Positions 44,802 to 56,869 of a stretch of DNA of 64,000 bases are shown here, one piece after another. The notes under the pieces are model-generated. The model was given only the letters and a program-made list of their open reading frames with translations. It did no database searches and was not told the origin of the DNA. Numbering within the stretch: position 1 is the first letter of the stretch; each line of letters begins with the position of its first letter. Source of the DNA: Sipunculus nudus (Eukaryota; Annelida; Sipuncula; Golfingiida; Sipunculidae); assembly GCA_026874595.1 (NCBI GenBank), contig CM049313.1, positions 59,169,159-59,233,158 of the forward strand, in the 5' to 3' direction. A program made the position numbers and the translations under genes.

Positions 44802-46425
44802 CGTAGTTTCGTTTGGTATTGGCGTAATATTTATTTGTTGCGGTGTTGACAGTATGAATATAATAGACGTTATGGTTGGGATATGAAGCAGCTTATTATA
44901 AAGTGATTTTTTAAATATATATAATTTTATTCCCAACACAAAATCCCATCTCCACACATAGAAAACAGCATAATACATAAACTGAATCCTACCAGATATG
45001 TAGTCTGTCACAAAAATATAAGAAAAAAGTTATATCTGTATAAACCATTACATATCTTATGATTGACTAAAAACTATCCAGTCGACTTTTTTTTACATAT
45101 TTACATAATTAATTACCCAGTAACATACAACCTGTTCCAATGTGTTGTTACAAAGTATGTAGGCCTAATACTATAAATCACATAACAGTATCTAGTTAGA
45201 TATAGGTAAAGTTCATCAGAAGAACTAAGAACATACATATATTTCCACAATATATGTATTCCATCTTTACCCTTGTAAAAATTCATGTAACAGTATGCTC
45301 AATATAATTGAACAAAATAGTCTAATCATGTTAACTAAATAATCATATAAAAGTATACAGTTTTTAGTGTAGGGGCATATGTAGCAAATTCGTCCTGAGT
45401 AAATTTTGTTTGTAAAAATGTGACACCCCATGCACTTTTGTTCTTCGCCTTTCTATGAAGCCTTAAAAAAACATGGTGTCAATTTTTTTATTCAGTTTTG
45501 ACATGTCTTTCAGCTTGTATTAAAATAGTATTTAAAATGTTAAATTAATAAACTTTGACCGAAACATAAACAAAGTAAGCTGGGACAAGAGAATAGGAAA
45601 GGTTTTTTTTAATGTATTTACATACTTAACACACAAACTTAGTTCTCTGACTAGTTCGGGATTGTCTAAAATTATTTTTTGGTTATATTAAATGTACCTA
45701 TTCACATACCAAGTATATTTGATAAACACATATAGTGTTAAATGCTTAAAACACTCAGCTTGATTTTTTTCTCCTTAAAATATGATGGTATCTGATAATA
45801 TTTCATTGTAAACCATTTGAGTACTCCTGTACAGAAGTGATGTTAGGTTTGCGAGATCAGTGGTACAAATGTAAACATAGCGCGGATGCCACCTGGCGGC
45901 CAAACCGCGCTACTTTACAAATCAAGATTTTCTCAAGCGTCCCAATAGTGAATCTTTTTTTTTTTATCATCCATATAATTTCTCCTTGTTTTGGAGTTGT
46001 GCACGCGCAAGATCAGACGACCTCTAGTTATGGTCTCAAGTCTTTTTATGGTACACAGACACACGTGGACTGTGTTTACTCACACACAGAACCATAACAA
46101 AGAAAGAAACAGGTGAATTGGAAATTGTAAGTCCGTGTACAGGGATGGTTTTGCCAAACAAAATGTTGTATTCAGTCAAACTAATGAACAAATGGCGTGA
46201 GATAATTTACATACTGTTGCAAATGTTTATGTACCTTGAGAGTTTTCTTCAAAGAATAAGTGTTAATTTTTTTCCAAAAGGAATGGTAATCTCTAGTCAT
46301 TTAAGCTATCCGATAAGGTAGCTCCCACCCGTGTAGTTTCCTAGACACTTTATTTCCTATATATTAAGGTAAAAATGAATGGCAGACACACACACACATA
46401 TATAAATGTGTGTGTGGAAAGAGAG
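44802..46425. other. Unassigned DNA
   Basis: AT-rich. A small GC patch at 45877-45911 forms a hairpin with 8-bp arms (TAGCGCGG/CCGCGCTA). The segment at 46060-46100 resembles 33435-33480. Confidence 0.4.
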
Positions 46426-46493
46426 TAAGAGTGACGCCTTTTAGATAATGACAAGTTTATTGATATTAGTCTATCTAAAAGGCGTCACTCTTA
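46426..46493. repeat. Perfect 22-bp inverted repeat (hairpin)
   Basis: The arm at 46426-46447 (starting TAAGAGTGACGCCTTTTAGA) is exactly complementary to 46472-46493, with a 24-bp loop. It is followed by CTACAGACTAACACGGCTAT (46515 on). The arms are error-free, unlike most repeats here. Confidence 0.85.
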
Positions 46494-46552
46494 TTTCAAA
46501 CCTACACTTACACTACAGACTAACACGGCTATACCACTTATCATTATACTTA

Positions 46553-46554
<2 letters not shown>

Positions 46555-46602
<48 letters not shown>
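46555..46602. repeat. (AT)n microsatellite
   Basis: Continuous AT dinucleotides. Confidence 0.95.
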
Positions 46603-46604
<2 letters not shown>

Positions 46605-46771
46605 TAATCTAATGGCTTACTGCAATAAGCAACTACTAGAGTGCTTTATGGTATGACATCAGAGCTGTATAATCAATCAGACAGTGATGAGTGCTGCACT
46701 TTGCACGAAACTACGTAGTAGTAAAAATGTCTGAGAAAATTTGATCCGTCTATTTGTATGATAACACACAC

Positions 46772-46792
46772 ATATATATATATATATATATA

Positions 46793-46866
<74 letters not shown>
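46772..46866. repeat. Compound (TA)n-(GA)n microsatellite
   Basis: A TA run with TAAATA interruptions passes directly into a GA run from about 46826. Confidence 0.95.
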
Positions 46867-46867
<1 letters not shown>

Positions 46868-47699
46868 GAGAAGGAGAGAGACAGAAAGAGAGAGAGATGT
46901 GATGCATTCATACACAATTGTATTTTCTTGCAAAATCATTTTAGATAAAATATTGTTTTAAAAGACACGTTATAATATTTAATTTTAACATTTGCCAAAT
47001 GAACATACAAATAATGATTTTATTATTCCTACTTTTTAACAATTTATTATTAAGGGTGTACGTCGGAGAGATCATTAAGCAGTATGTTGGACGAGCAGTA
47101 AGAAACACGAACTAAGTTCAGATTCTTTGAGACTTAGTTCCTTGAAAATTACTTGAACATGTGCCGTGTCAGAAAAGTTCAATGTACTTAAAAGGTAATG
47201 TGTATGTGATGTTAAAACAACCTTAATGCTGACTTCCTCCATACCGATCCCCATATTATAACCCCAACAATTTTGTTATTGTTTTATGGCCTGTATTAAA
47301 ATTACAATAACCAAAGAGAAAGGCAAAAACCTTTAATTACATTCAAGGCATTTGTTTATTGTATAAGGCACATGTTATTTTGTTAGCTTGTGCAAAAAAT
47401 CAAAATTGTTCTTGATCAAAATTTAAGGGAAAACGAGCATTAGTAAAGCAGGTATAAACTGTCTGGAGTTATTTGGTATAAAAAAATGATAAAAAAAAAA
47501 CAAGGGCTCTAATCAAAGATGTTCATTCCAATGCTTTATCTGACATACCCTGCATTTAATGACATAACCAGTCAGATTTTATAAAATATAAGAATAGACC
47601 GTTCTTTGTTCGTTATTTCATGGTTGCATTAAATATATATAGTACAAGCTCGGTGCTACTCATTGTCTACAGATTACTATTTTTTTATAAAAAATGAAT

Positions 47700-47765
47700 G
47701 TTGTACCAGTGATCTTGCTCGGACGGATGGAACAGCCTATCTAGCCATTGTGCCATCACAAGTCA
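47700..47765 (-). mobile_element. Possible tRNA-derived SINE head
   Basis: On the minus strand TGGCACAATGGCTAGATAGG resembles a tRNA A-box region, and ACTGGTACAACATTC resembles a decayed B-box at a suitable distance. No intact acceptor stem is seen. Confidence 0.3.
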
Positions 47766-47846
47766 TTTAAGGATAATGAAAAAGCGACAAGAATTCAATA
47801 AAAACAAGCATTTAACTTTACCATTGTTATATTTAAACTTTACCTT

Positions 47847-47913
47847 TGGTTTAATCATAGTTTCTGTTAAGATAATTGGTTTTACCATAGTTTCTGTTAA
47901 GATTTGTCCGTTT
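47847..47913. repeat. Two-copy 30-bp tandem repeat
   Basis: CATAGTTTCTGTTAAGAT occurs twice at a 30-bp step, each copy preceded by TTGGTTT. Confidence 0.75.
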
Positions 47914-47965
47914 TTGTTATTGTACTTGTAACCTGAACGCCTCGGTTTCATATTCCCTTAAATGT

Positions 47966-49367
47966 ATAAAAGAAATTGGCCCACCAAACAAAATAGTTTT
48001 AAAAAAAGGCCATGGGGGGGGGGGGGGGGGGGGTGTTAAAGATGGGATAGAAGAACAACTGTAAACACGTTCGATAACATTATGACTAATGATGACACTT
48101 TTTTGTTATGATTTGATATTTACTTCAAGTTTGTTTCCTTCAACAGGACTTTTCTAAAATTCTAAATTTTCTAAGGTCCCTTTGTTTTGTTTTTCAAAAC
48201 ACTCTCCTTAATGAATTCTTCAGCAACATGCATTTCATTCAATGTTGATTATCTGTCCTTTACATGTCTAATTCTACTGTAAATGTCTGTAAATAAATGT
48301 CTGTAAATAACTGATGAAAATAGCTACTCCACAGAAGGTATAATTGCTCCCAAATGATATGCTATTACCCCACAAAGCTGAGGTTATATGAACAATGTTA
48401 TTATCATATATTATTTTGATTCTTAATATGTACTCCATTTCACTATGAATGGTGGACTAGGTAGAATTTCCTAAAACTTTGGGTTGAGTTAGTGAGGATC
48501 TGGCACTAAATCCAGTCAAAGTTGTCTTTTTTTCTGTTGTTTATTCATCACAAAAATTGTAAAAAAATTTATTCATCAGCCTGAAACTTTCATAAATTAT
48601 TTCTTGGATTATGACCAAAACATAAAATTACTCCATAGAATTCCTTAGGAACCTTTAGATATACTTTGGATAAACTAACACTAAGAGACGGGTTTCTATA
48701 CCTTCACTATCAGCGAGCGGATAGTAATGTTGGTGATGTAATAATCGAACAATAAGATGACGCAATAACAATAGGATACCTTGTTGTCTCTATATGATTT
48801 TTTTAATGAATTCATCATTGAGATTTTGTAGAACAATATACTGGTGGACAAACAACAGCTGATTAATTTTTATGATTAGTCTGATTGATCTCGATGCGGA
48901 TCCATGTGTTGGCGGAGGTGTGCGCTCTACGAGTGCTCTCTAATATTGTAATATACCTCTTAACGCAGTCTTTGAGTGTCTAGTCTAAGTTATTGTGATG
49001 TAATATATCTTACCATTTTGAGGTGTTTTGTTGCTAAATATCTCTCTGTATGAAATATTTATGTATATATTTATGTATATTTATGTTCCTCAATTTTTGC
49101 TCTAAAATCCATTTGACCTGAAAAAAATGACAAAACCGCTGTAGAAAAATTGGCACCATATTTTTTTGTAAAGTTTATGGTCTAAGGATCACAAAAATGT
49201 AGCGTGTCCACTTTTTACAGTAAAAAATTACTCGGTGACATATGCCCCCACACTATTTACTTATCTTCCTCAATTTATATTAATCTATACATTTTATCAG
49301 TTTATTTTACTCTCTATGCTGTACTTGTTTGTATATAAAAAGAGAAGTTAAAATGTTACCCTACCTT
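47966..49367. other. Unassigned DNA, probably including the LINE 3' UTR near 49.3 kb
   Basis: It contains a poly(G) run (48015-48033) and short TGTAAATAA duplications near 48280-48310. No exon was recognised. The part adjoining 49368 is downstream of the minus-strand LINE stop codon. Confidence 0.4.
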
Positions 49368-50540
49368 TTATGTGGGTAAACGTTTTTGTATGATATGAGC
49401 TAAACCTTGCCATTTATTTTCATGATCATGAATATTTTCATTTTTATACGCTATACACCTTTCTATATCCATAACCTGCTTTACATACAACAGTGCTGCT
49501 CTTAATCTTGGTTTAACCTGTCTGCATCGACAAATGTATATATATCTCTTAACACATAATACAATACTTCCCAGTTTACCCTTATGCTTTCCTAAAATTA
49601 TATCGACAGCTTCAAATTTGAAGGTTTGTAAATAGTTTGCATTTACAATAATCCAATCATTTAATTCCCTCCCTATATTTTTAGAGAAAAATACATGTCC
49701 AGAATAAATGTATGTTTCCCTTTCAGCTTTACAGAAAGTATATATTGCATCATTATTAATTTTCATATAAACAAGCTGAGTATTTAAAATAAGAGTTCTG
49801 CTTAATATCTTATACTGAAACATTCGCAATTGTACAGAATTTGTAACCTTTCTGAGATCAGTGTAAGCTTGTAATACTATGACAGAGTTTTGGATACTTA
49901 AGTCTTCACACCAATTTCCTATTGGTTTTTCTGGGATTAAATAAACTTTTGTTATCAGCTGACAGTAAACTTGTTTTGTGACTCTCTTCATGCTTAAAGA
50001 CCTATCTATATTAATTTGTAAATCACTGTCCCTATCATTGTTTTTTTCTAAAACCGACTTCCATTCCTTAGGTATGGCATCTATTAATCCTTGGTAAATC
50101 TGAAAATTAATGTGTGTCTTTGTCTTTATACATAAATCTTCATATTTTAAAAACTTTAATCTCCCATTTTCATAACACAATATGTCCTTTAAATACTTGA
50201 TGCCTGCAGAATATAATTTTTTTATAAATACTACTCTGTACTCAATTTTTATGTTGGAGTTATACCACAAAAATTTGCTTAATATTTCCTCTTTGTCCGT
50301 TGGTTTAAAATAGTTGAAATTACACCATTCTATAAGCACGTCCTTCCAGAATGGATCATTCAAATAAATGCACTTTTCCAAGTCTTTATGTTTCAAATTG
50401 CATTTAAATATGTCGGCCTTTAATGGGAACATGTTTAGTATATATCTTTTCCATGTATTATTTTTATCTTTCTTCAGTAGTCTTTGTACCCAACTTATTT
50501 TTAATGCTTTATTGTGAGTTGGTACATGAATCATGTTAAG
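49368..50540 (-). pseudogene. LINE-B, C-terminal part of L1/Tx1-like ORF2 (after the foldback insertion)
   Basis: An open frame of about 390 codons starts, after the insertion, with RGLNMIHVPTHNKALKISWV, the GG.NM....KALK..W motif that follows the RT in L1/Tx1 LINEs. It continues with FLWYNSNIKI, LKDIL, QLRMFQYKILSRTLILNTQL and a stop. The C-terminal domain has the usual ...FQYKIL...N..L pattern. The frame is intact here, but the rest of the ORF is cut off by the transposon at 50546-52199 and by upstream shifts. Confidence 0.88.
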
Positions 50541-50545
50541 CCCTC

Positions 50546-50836
50546 TGTTACAACCCATAATGTATTAATCGGCCCATAATGAAATAACGGCCCATATTGT
50601 AATAAAAACGACCCATAATGTAATAATCAGACCCTGCCCATATTGTAATAAAACTGGCCCATACTGTAATAACGGCCCATAATGTAATAAAAAACGGCCC
50701 ATATTGTAATAACGGCCCATATTGTAATAAAAACGACCCATATTGTAATAATCATACCCTACCCATATTGTAATAAAACGGGAAGTGGGAAAAACGACCC
50801 ATATTGTAATAACATATTTATATTGTAATAACATGT
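50546..50836 (+). repeat. Left minisatellite arm of the foldback
   Basis: About a dozen head-to-tail units of the form CGGCCCATATTGTAATAAAA, with unit length varying from about 16 to 27 bp. Confidence 0.85.
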
Positions 50837-51011
50837 TTAAGCTCAAGAATGACAGGGCACACGCTTAGTGTCATTTACATAATATCCTGCCCCCTCCCAT
50901 ACCCTCTCCATGAACCTGTTATTAACCTTAATGAAACCATGGTTCACAATTGAATAAAAAATCATATTTTCATACACTAAAATATAACGTATAATAATAA
51001 TAATAATAATA

Positions 51012-51042
<31 letters not shown>

Positions 51043-51705
51043 TTATTATTATTATTATTATTTTAATAATAATATACATATATACATATATATATATACA
51101 CGTATATATAACAGTTTTCATAGTACCCATGTATGCATATTAGCGCTCCCCCCCCCCCCCCCCCCCTACAACTTTCGAATTTCTAGATCCGCCACTAATC
51201 ATGGCCCCCTGCCCTCCCTCAAACCTGGTTACGCCCCTGAATCACCCCGCTCTGCGCCCTACGCTCTACCTCTAGAACACAGAAACCGGCATTTTCAAAT
51301 AGTTGTTTTGTTGTTTGGGCTAATTATTTTTAAAAATTAAATTGTAAACTCTTGAATCGCACGAATGACGCATCCAGGTTTTAACTTCAAATACGTGCGT
51401 TGAAAGCTCTTAATCTATGCGACGTGTTATACATGTTAACCTAAGACATCTTAACCAATACATATATAGGCACCAAATAATTACAGCAGTACCTCCATTT
51501 ATAATTTCCAAATCTCAGGAGGTTTCGAGAGATCATATAAAATATTCTCTATGATACATTGAGCAAAACGCACTGAAATTTAAACTTTCATTTATATTTT
51601 AAAAAGAATTAAAATACTTTAAAATGTTTTTTGAGAGTTTTGTATAATTTATCTGTTAAAATTGACAAAATATTTACATTTTGGCGATATACATATATAT
51701 ATATA

Positions 51706-51755
<50 letters not shown>

Positions 51756-51992
51756 TATATTATCTTGTTTAAATACTTTATCACCCTATTGAAACACTGA
51801 TTCAACAAAAGGATAATCATGAATCATGGCCATATTTCTCTCATATTAGCTTGGTAACCGTTTTAAACAAATAGTCATTATGTAATCCAGTGGTTTTTCA
51901 TACTTGTATGTTCACTTACACATTCGTGTCACGAGAAGTCAATATATGAATTGTGTAAGTTAATTTGCATGAACTTTGATTTATAAAATTAT

Positions 51993-52199
51993 TGGCCGTT
52001 TTACCCACCTTCGATTTTATTACAATATGGGCCGTTTTACCCAATTGCGATTTTATTACAATATGGGCAGGGTATAGTTATTACAATATGGGCCGTTTTT
52101 TTATTACATTATGGGTTATTATTACATTATGGGTCGTTTTTATTACAATATGGGCCGTTATTACATTATGGGCCAGTTATTACATTATGGGTCGTAACA
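51993..52199 (-). repeat. Right minisatellite arm of the foldback (inverted)
   Basis: Units read TTATTACAATATGGGCCGTT on the plus strand, the inverse of the left arm. Confidence 0.85.
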
Positions 52200-52204
52200 C
52201 CCTC

Positions 52205-53362
52205 CTTTATCATAAGGTGCTATTAATGATTCTCACTTTATTCTGTCTGGTTTGCTAGACCAAATAAATTTATATATTATTTTTTTCTAGTTCTTTTAAA
52301 TAACTAGGTGGTGGTGTGGGTAGGACTGAGAGTAGATATGTTATTTGTGATAGAGCATGACTTTTTAAAACTATGATTTTCCCTACTGTTTGAATACTCC
52401 CCCTTGACCATGACTCCAAAATCCTTTTTATTGTATCTAATCTATATTGGTAATTATCTTCTGTTAAATAATGGAGTGATGGTCTCACAGATATACCAAG
52501 CACGGTTACAGGTCCATCTGACCATTTTAGGTTTGCTTCTGATATTAATCTTTTGGCTCTGTTGTCCTCAAGTATATTGTTTGCTAAAGGCATAACCATA
52601 GTTTTATTTGCATTAATTTGTAACCCTGAATTTTCATAAAATTGTTCCAGTAGCTTTACTGATTCTAATATACTTTGAACATCTGACAATAATAGTACGG
52701 TATCATCTGCATATTGTATTATCTTAAACTCATACTCATTTATATTTAGACCATGAATCTTTCTGTCTGTTCTAATTCTTTTAGCAAGTGATTCAGTACA
52801 TAAAATAAATAAATATGGTGACAAGGGGCATCCTTGTCTTAAACCCCTTGATGGCTTAAAGAACTCTGTGCACCATCCATTATTTGTAATACACATTTTC
52901 GCATTGTGATATAATATTTTTATCCATTTCTGCATGTTTTCCCCAACATTAAAATATTTCAAGGTTTTCCAAATAAATGGCCATTCCAAGCAGTCATATA
53001 CGCTTTCTCAAAATCGACTGATAGTAAATATCCTTCAACATCTCGCATATTTGCTCCATTAATTGCTGTAATTATTTTGTTTATATTTTCTCAAATGTAT
53101 CGTCCTTTCATAAATCCTGTTTGATCTTCATTTATAAGTTTAGGCAATACTTTTTTTTTATTCTATCAGCTAGACATTTAGAAATTAATTTATAATCTGT
53201 GTTCATTAATGTTTTTGGGCGCCAGTTTTTCAATCCTTGAAGGTTCTTATCTTTTTTAGGTAAAAGAGTAATTACTCCATATGACTGTGAAATACCTAAT
53301 ATGCCTTCTTTTAAGCTATATGAAATGGCCTCTGATAGGACTTCTTTAAGGTCTTGCCAAAA
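52205..53362 (-). pseudogene. LINE-B, RT part of L1/Tx1-like ORF2 (5'-truncated)
   Basis: The minus strand encodes, from about 53360: SQSYGVITLLPKKDKNLQGL, KNWRP, LINEDQTGFMKGRYI (followed by an in-frame TGA), and VDFEKAYDCLEWPFIWKTL. Then comes an uninterrupted 239-residue piece (52270-52989) with GLRQGCPLSPYLFILCTESL and the catalytic YADDTVLLL. Near 52270 a one-base shift leads to FIWSSKPDRIK, a stop, and DKGG at the foldback insertion. The endonuclease and ORF1 are missing, so the copy is a typical 5'-truncated dead LINE. Confidence 0.88.
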
Positions 53363-53864
53363 TTATAAAAGTTGATTTTACGTATCTGTCGATAGGCTCA
53401 GGATATAGCAGAAATAAGAAGATGTCAAGTAAAAATTTGTGTTTCGGCGTAGCATACCCGAAAAAAATACAGAAAGGCCAATGACACAGATCATCCACAA
53501 GGACGGGTTTGCTTGCACACTAATTAGCTAGAGTTAGGGTTGCTCTCCAACCCTTATCAGTTGTATGCTCAGCTAATTAGATGGGCTATCAAACGTCACG
53601 GAGGTATACCTACTTGGCCCATGCATTAATTAAACACTTGCACCTCGCGATTGGCTGAATGACCTAAGTGAGGGCTTGGGGCAGAGTTTTTTTTTTCGCC
53701 TCAGAAATTTTAATGTAATACAGTTTTGTTTCACCACAAACGATTTTTATGCTAAACATTATCAACATAGGTATACTATACAGTATCAACATATGTATAC
53801 GATAGAGTATCACAGTTCAATGATACAGGACTGATCAAAGGACATTACAAACACATATTGTCTT
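53363..53864. other. Spacer between the two LINEs
   Basis: Probably includes the 3' UTR of LINE-A. No other feature was recognised. Confidence 0.4.
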
Positions 53865-55180
53865 TTAAATTAAACTGTCAATTAAATCAGCGAACAAGCT
53901 TCTAAGTTTGCTCCACTTATTATAATGCTTTTTCAGTAATCCTCTGCCACTTGCTATACATCTTTCAATTCTCTCTGTATACTTCAGTTTTGATTTAAAG
54001 ACTGAAAATAATGAAGACTCCTTCTCCTCTCTTTGTTTGTAAAGTATATATTTGTACAACAATAAAATTTGATTAAAAAGGATATTATTTTCGATAACAG
54101 GTAAAACACCATACATTACAATAGAAAGTGATATATTAGGCAGGTCCAATTCATACTCGTGTAGCCATGCCTGAATTTTATAATGTAAGTTCTTACTCAC
54201 CATACATTAAAAAATTAATGAATTATACTTTCCTGATAGTTGAAACAATATGAACATTTTTCTGTTTCACTTATCTTCCATTTATATAACTGTTCATTAA
54301 GAGGTATATAATTATTTAGAATTTTGTACTGGAATTCCCTCAGATAGGTATCCAGTGTTACCATATAGATTCCCTTATACACATATTCCCATTCAACTTC
54401 AATATTATTCTTTTCATTCATGTCATTCCAGCTCTTCTGCGTCGTAGGAAATTTCCATTTATTACTTATGTAGGTAGAGTAAACATGCCTCGACTTCATA
54501 TTATCAAGTATTTCAATCCCATTCGCAGACACAATTATATATTTTTCCACATTTTCATTTGTTATCTCTTTGTTCAATATATTATTTTTCCATCTTCGTG
54601 GAATTCGACTTTTTTAATTGTAGCCAGTACATACGGCTTAATAACGTAATAACTATTATTGTTTTGTAGAAAAGTACTCCAACTTTTACATGATCCATCT
54701 GTATTTAACAAATCTTTCACATAATTTATTCCAAGATTTTCTAAATGATTATTACATAATGACATACCATTTACTTTTATATATTTTTTATTCTATACAT
54801 ATTGATACATTATTTCATCTTCTGTCTGTGGTTCCACGGATACATAGTCAGCCCAGATTTTTAACATTTTCACATAAAATTTTGGTAATATTTTTGGTAG
54901 CACATTAATATCAAAATGCGTCGAATACATCTTAAACCTCCGATACTCCTAAGTCTAAAATTAAGCATCTTCTTCACAACAGATTCTTGTAGCTCAAGAC
55001 ATCTCTTGGCCTACATTATCATCTGGGTTCTTATTTTGCTCTCAATATCTGGCACATTTAACACCCCTGCTCATATTTTCCGATTATTGTGGTGTATTTT
55101 ACTTTTGGTTTTCTGGCATTCCAAATAAAATCACATAGAAGTCTCTTCAAGGTTTGCAAAGTCTTTGTTGGGAGTACCAA
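53865..55180 (-). pseudogene. LINE-A, C-terminal part of ORF2 (broken)
   Basis: Frames on the minus strand give LENLGINYVKDLLNTDGSCK, then after a shift WNDMNEKNNIEVEWEYVYKG and REFQYKILNNYIPLNEQLYK, KCSYCFNYQESIIH, and after another shift LPNISLSIVMYGVLP. These are the usual thumb and C-terminal words of L1/Tx1 LINEs, including the final C..C...E..IH zinc-knuckle-like part. Several shifts and stops inactivate it. Confidence 0.85.
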
Positions 55181-55188
55181 CATCTTAG

Positions 55189-56205
55189 TCACATACAAAA
55201 CCTTTGAAAGCCAAAGTGAACGGGCAACTTCGGGCAAATCTTGTAAGATTCCTGGTTTTCCAAATTGTTTAACGTAGTTCTCAGATTACTCTCAACTCTC
55301 TGAACGTTCTCCTTGAATGTAATATCTTTATTATAAGAAAACCATATACCAAGAATTTTTATGGCTGACCTTGTTAAATCGACCAACTTCAAATTGTATA
55401 AACTCATGAAACTGTTACTTTTCATAGATCTAATACAAGTAGCTTCAAATTTGGTTACATTTAATTTCAATGAAGAATAATATTCAAATGTCTGCATGAC
55501 AGAGAGGGCTTGGCCTATTGATTCTGAGTTTTGAACAAATTTGGTAGTGTCATCAGCAAACATACACATTTTAACTGCAGTATTTCCGATTACTATTCCA
55601 CGTATATTTTCATAATTCCTGACCTTTATTGCTAATATTTCTATTGCCATGATAAATAAGTACGCTGCAAGTGGATCTCCTTGGCGATTTCCCCTTTCTA
55701 TTGTAAAATAACCTGTTGTATACCCATTATTCAAAATAGCGCTTTGAATATTTTTATGCAATATCAAAACCCATTTTATAAAAGAATCACCAAATCCAAA
55801 ATATCTCAAAACTGCAAACATAAAATCATGGTCTAAACTGTCAAATGCAGCTTCTAAATCCGCTGCAAACATTATACCAGGTATTTTTTCAACATCTGTA
55901 TAATGAAGCACATCCCATTTAATTCTAATAGGATCCCCGATATATCTTCCCTGTATAAAGGCATATTGATCAGGCTTTTTCAATTTAGGGAGATGCCTCC
56001 CTATACGATGAACAAGAATTTTACTTATAACTTTAACATCGACATTTAGTAAACTTATAGGTCTCCATGGTTTGATATACTTCAAATCTTTTCCAGGCTT
56101 TGGTATTAACTTTATAAGTGCTTGTTTTTGTGTTGTTGTGAGAGAACCATAAGTATAATTTTCATTCAAACAGTCCATGAGGCATTCTCCAAGATCACTT
56201 AACAA
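55189..56205 (-). pseudogene. LINE-A, reverse-transcriptase domain
   Basis: A 338-codon open piece with LIPKPGKDLKYIKPWRPISL, LNVDVKVISKILVHRI, DQYAFIQGRYI, FAADLEAAFDSLDHDFMF, RQGDPLAAYLF and the catalytic FADDTT (Phe for the usual Tyr of YADD, which is tolerated in some LINEs). The end is frameshifted (LENQESYKICPKLPVHFGF). The family differs from LINE-B, whose motifs read RQGCPLSPYLF and YADD. Confidence 0.88.
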
Positions 56206-56869
56206 TGCTAAGTAAAATTCTTTAGTAAGTCCATCATTTCCAGGTTTTTTTTATATTCATTGACTTCAAACATACATGAATCTTATTCAGTGTTATAGGA
56301 TTTCCACACAATTCTGTTTCTGACTAATCTAACTTACTATCACATAATGGTAAGCTCTCAAAATAGCTCTTAAGTTCATGTTCATGATAGCTACTTTTCT
56401 TTTGATATTTTGATATGAAAAATTTCTTAAGGCATTCCATAATATCAGTCTGATTAGTTACATCCTGTCTATCATTACACAGTACACGGATAACAGACCT
56501 TTTACATTTTGTTTTTCAAAAAATTCAAGAAGTATTTTGTTCCTCTTTCACTGTGCTTCTGCCACTGGGCTCTAGATCTAACAATCACACCTTTAGGAAT
56601 ATTATCATAATATTTCTGCAATTATTGTTTCAGATTGCAGTTCTTTCCATAAGTTTCAGGGTCACTTGTAGAATTAATTATTTTTTCAAACTGAGCCACT
56701 CTCTTTTCAAGATCTTCACCAAATTCTCTTTTTGTTTTGCTTTATTTTTACTGTATGTAATAGTATATTCTCTTATTTAAAATTTTATGTATTCCCATTT
56801 ACATTGAACAGCTTCCATTCAGCAATTTTATCTCTTATGTTATTTATATAGGTATTGTCATTAAGCAGA

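Larger units (their letters stand above)
50546..52199. mobile_element. 1.65-kb foldback transposon with minisatellite arms
   Basis: The ends are TGTTACAACCCATAATG (left) and the complement of TGTTACGACCCATAATG (right). The outer roughly 85 bp of both arms match with about five differences. The arms are arrays of about 20-bp units with CCCATATTGTAATAA or CCCATAATGTAATAA, about 50546-50836 on the left and 51993-52199 inverted on the right. The centre is unique, with (TAA)n at about 50993-51065, a poly(C) run (51150-51167) and (TA)n (51695-51760). It carries no transposase, so it must be mobilised in trans. It is inserted in LINE-B with a 5-bp duplication. The superfamily is uncertain. Confidence 0.85.
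50541..52204. repeat. 5-bp target duplication CCCTC around the foldback
   Basis: CCCTC occurs at 50541-50545 and 52200-52204. Removing the element and one copy restores LINE wording DKGGLNMI across the junction on the minus strand. Confidence 0.9.

Noticed and set aside
46673-46939. Ser/Leu and Ile/Tyr-rich frames
   Set aside because: They are translations of the (TA)n-(GA)n microsatellite.
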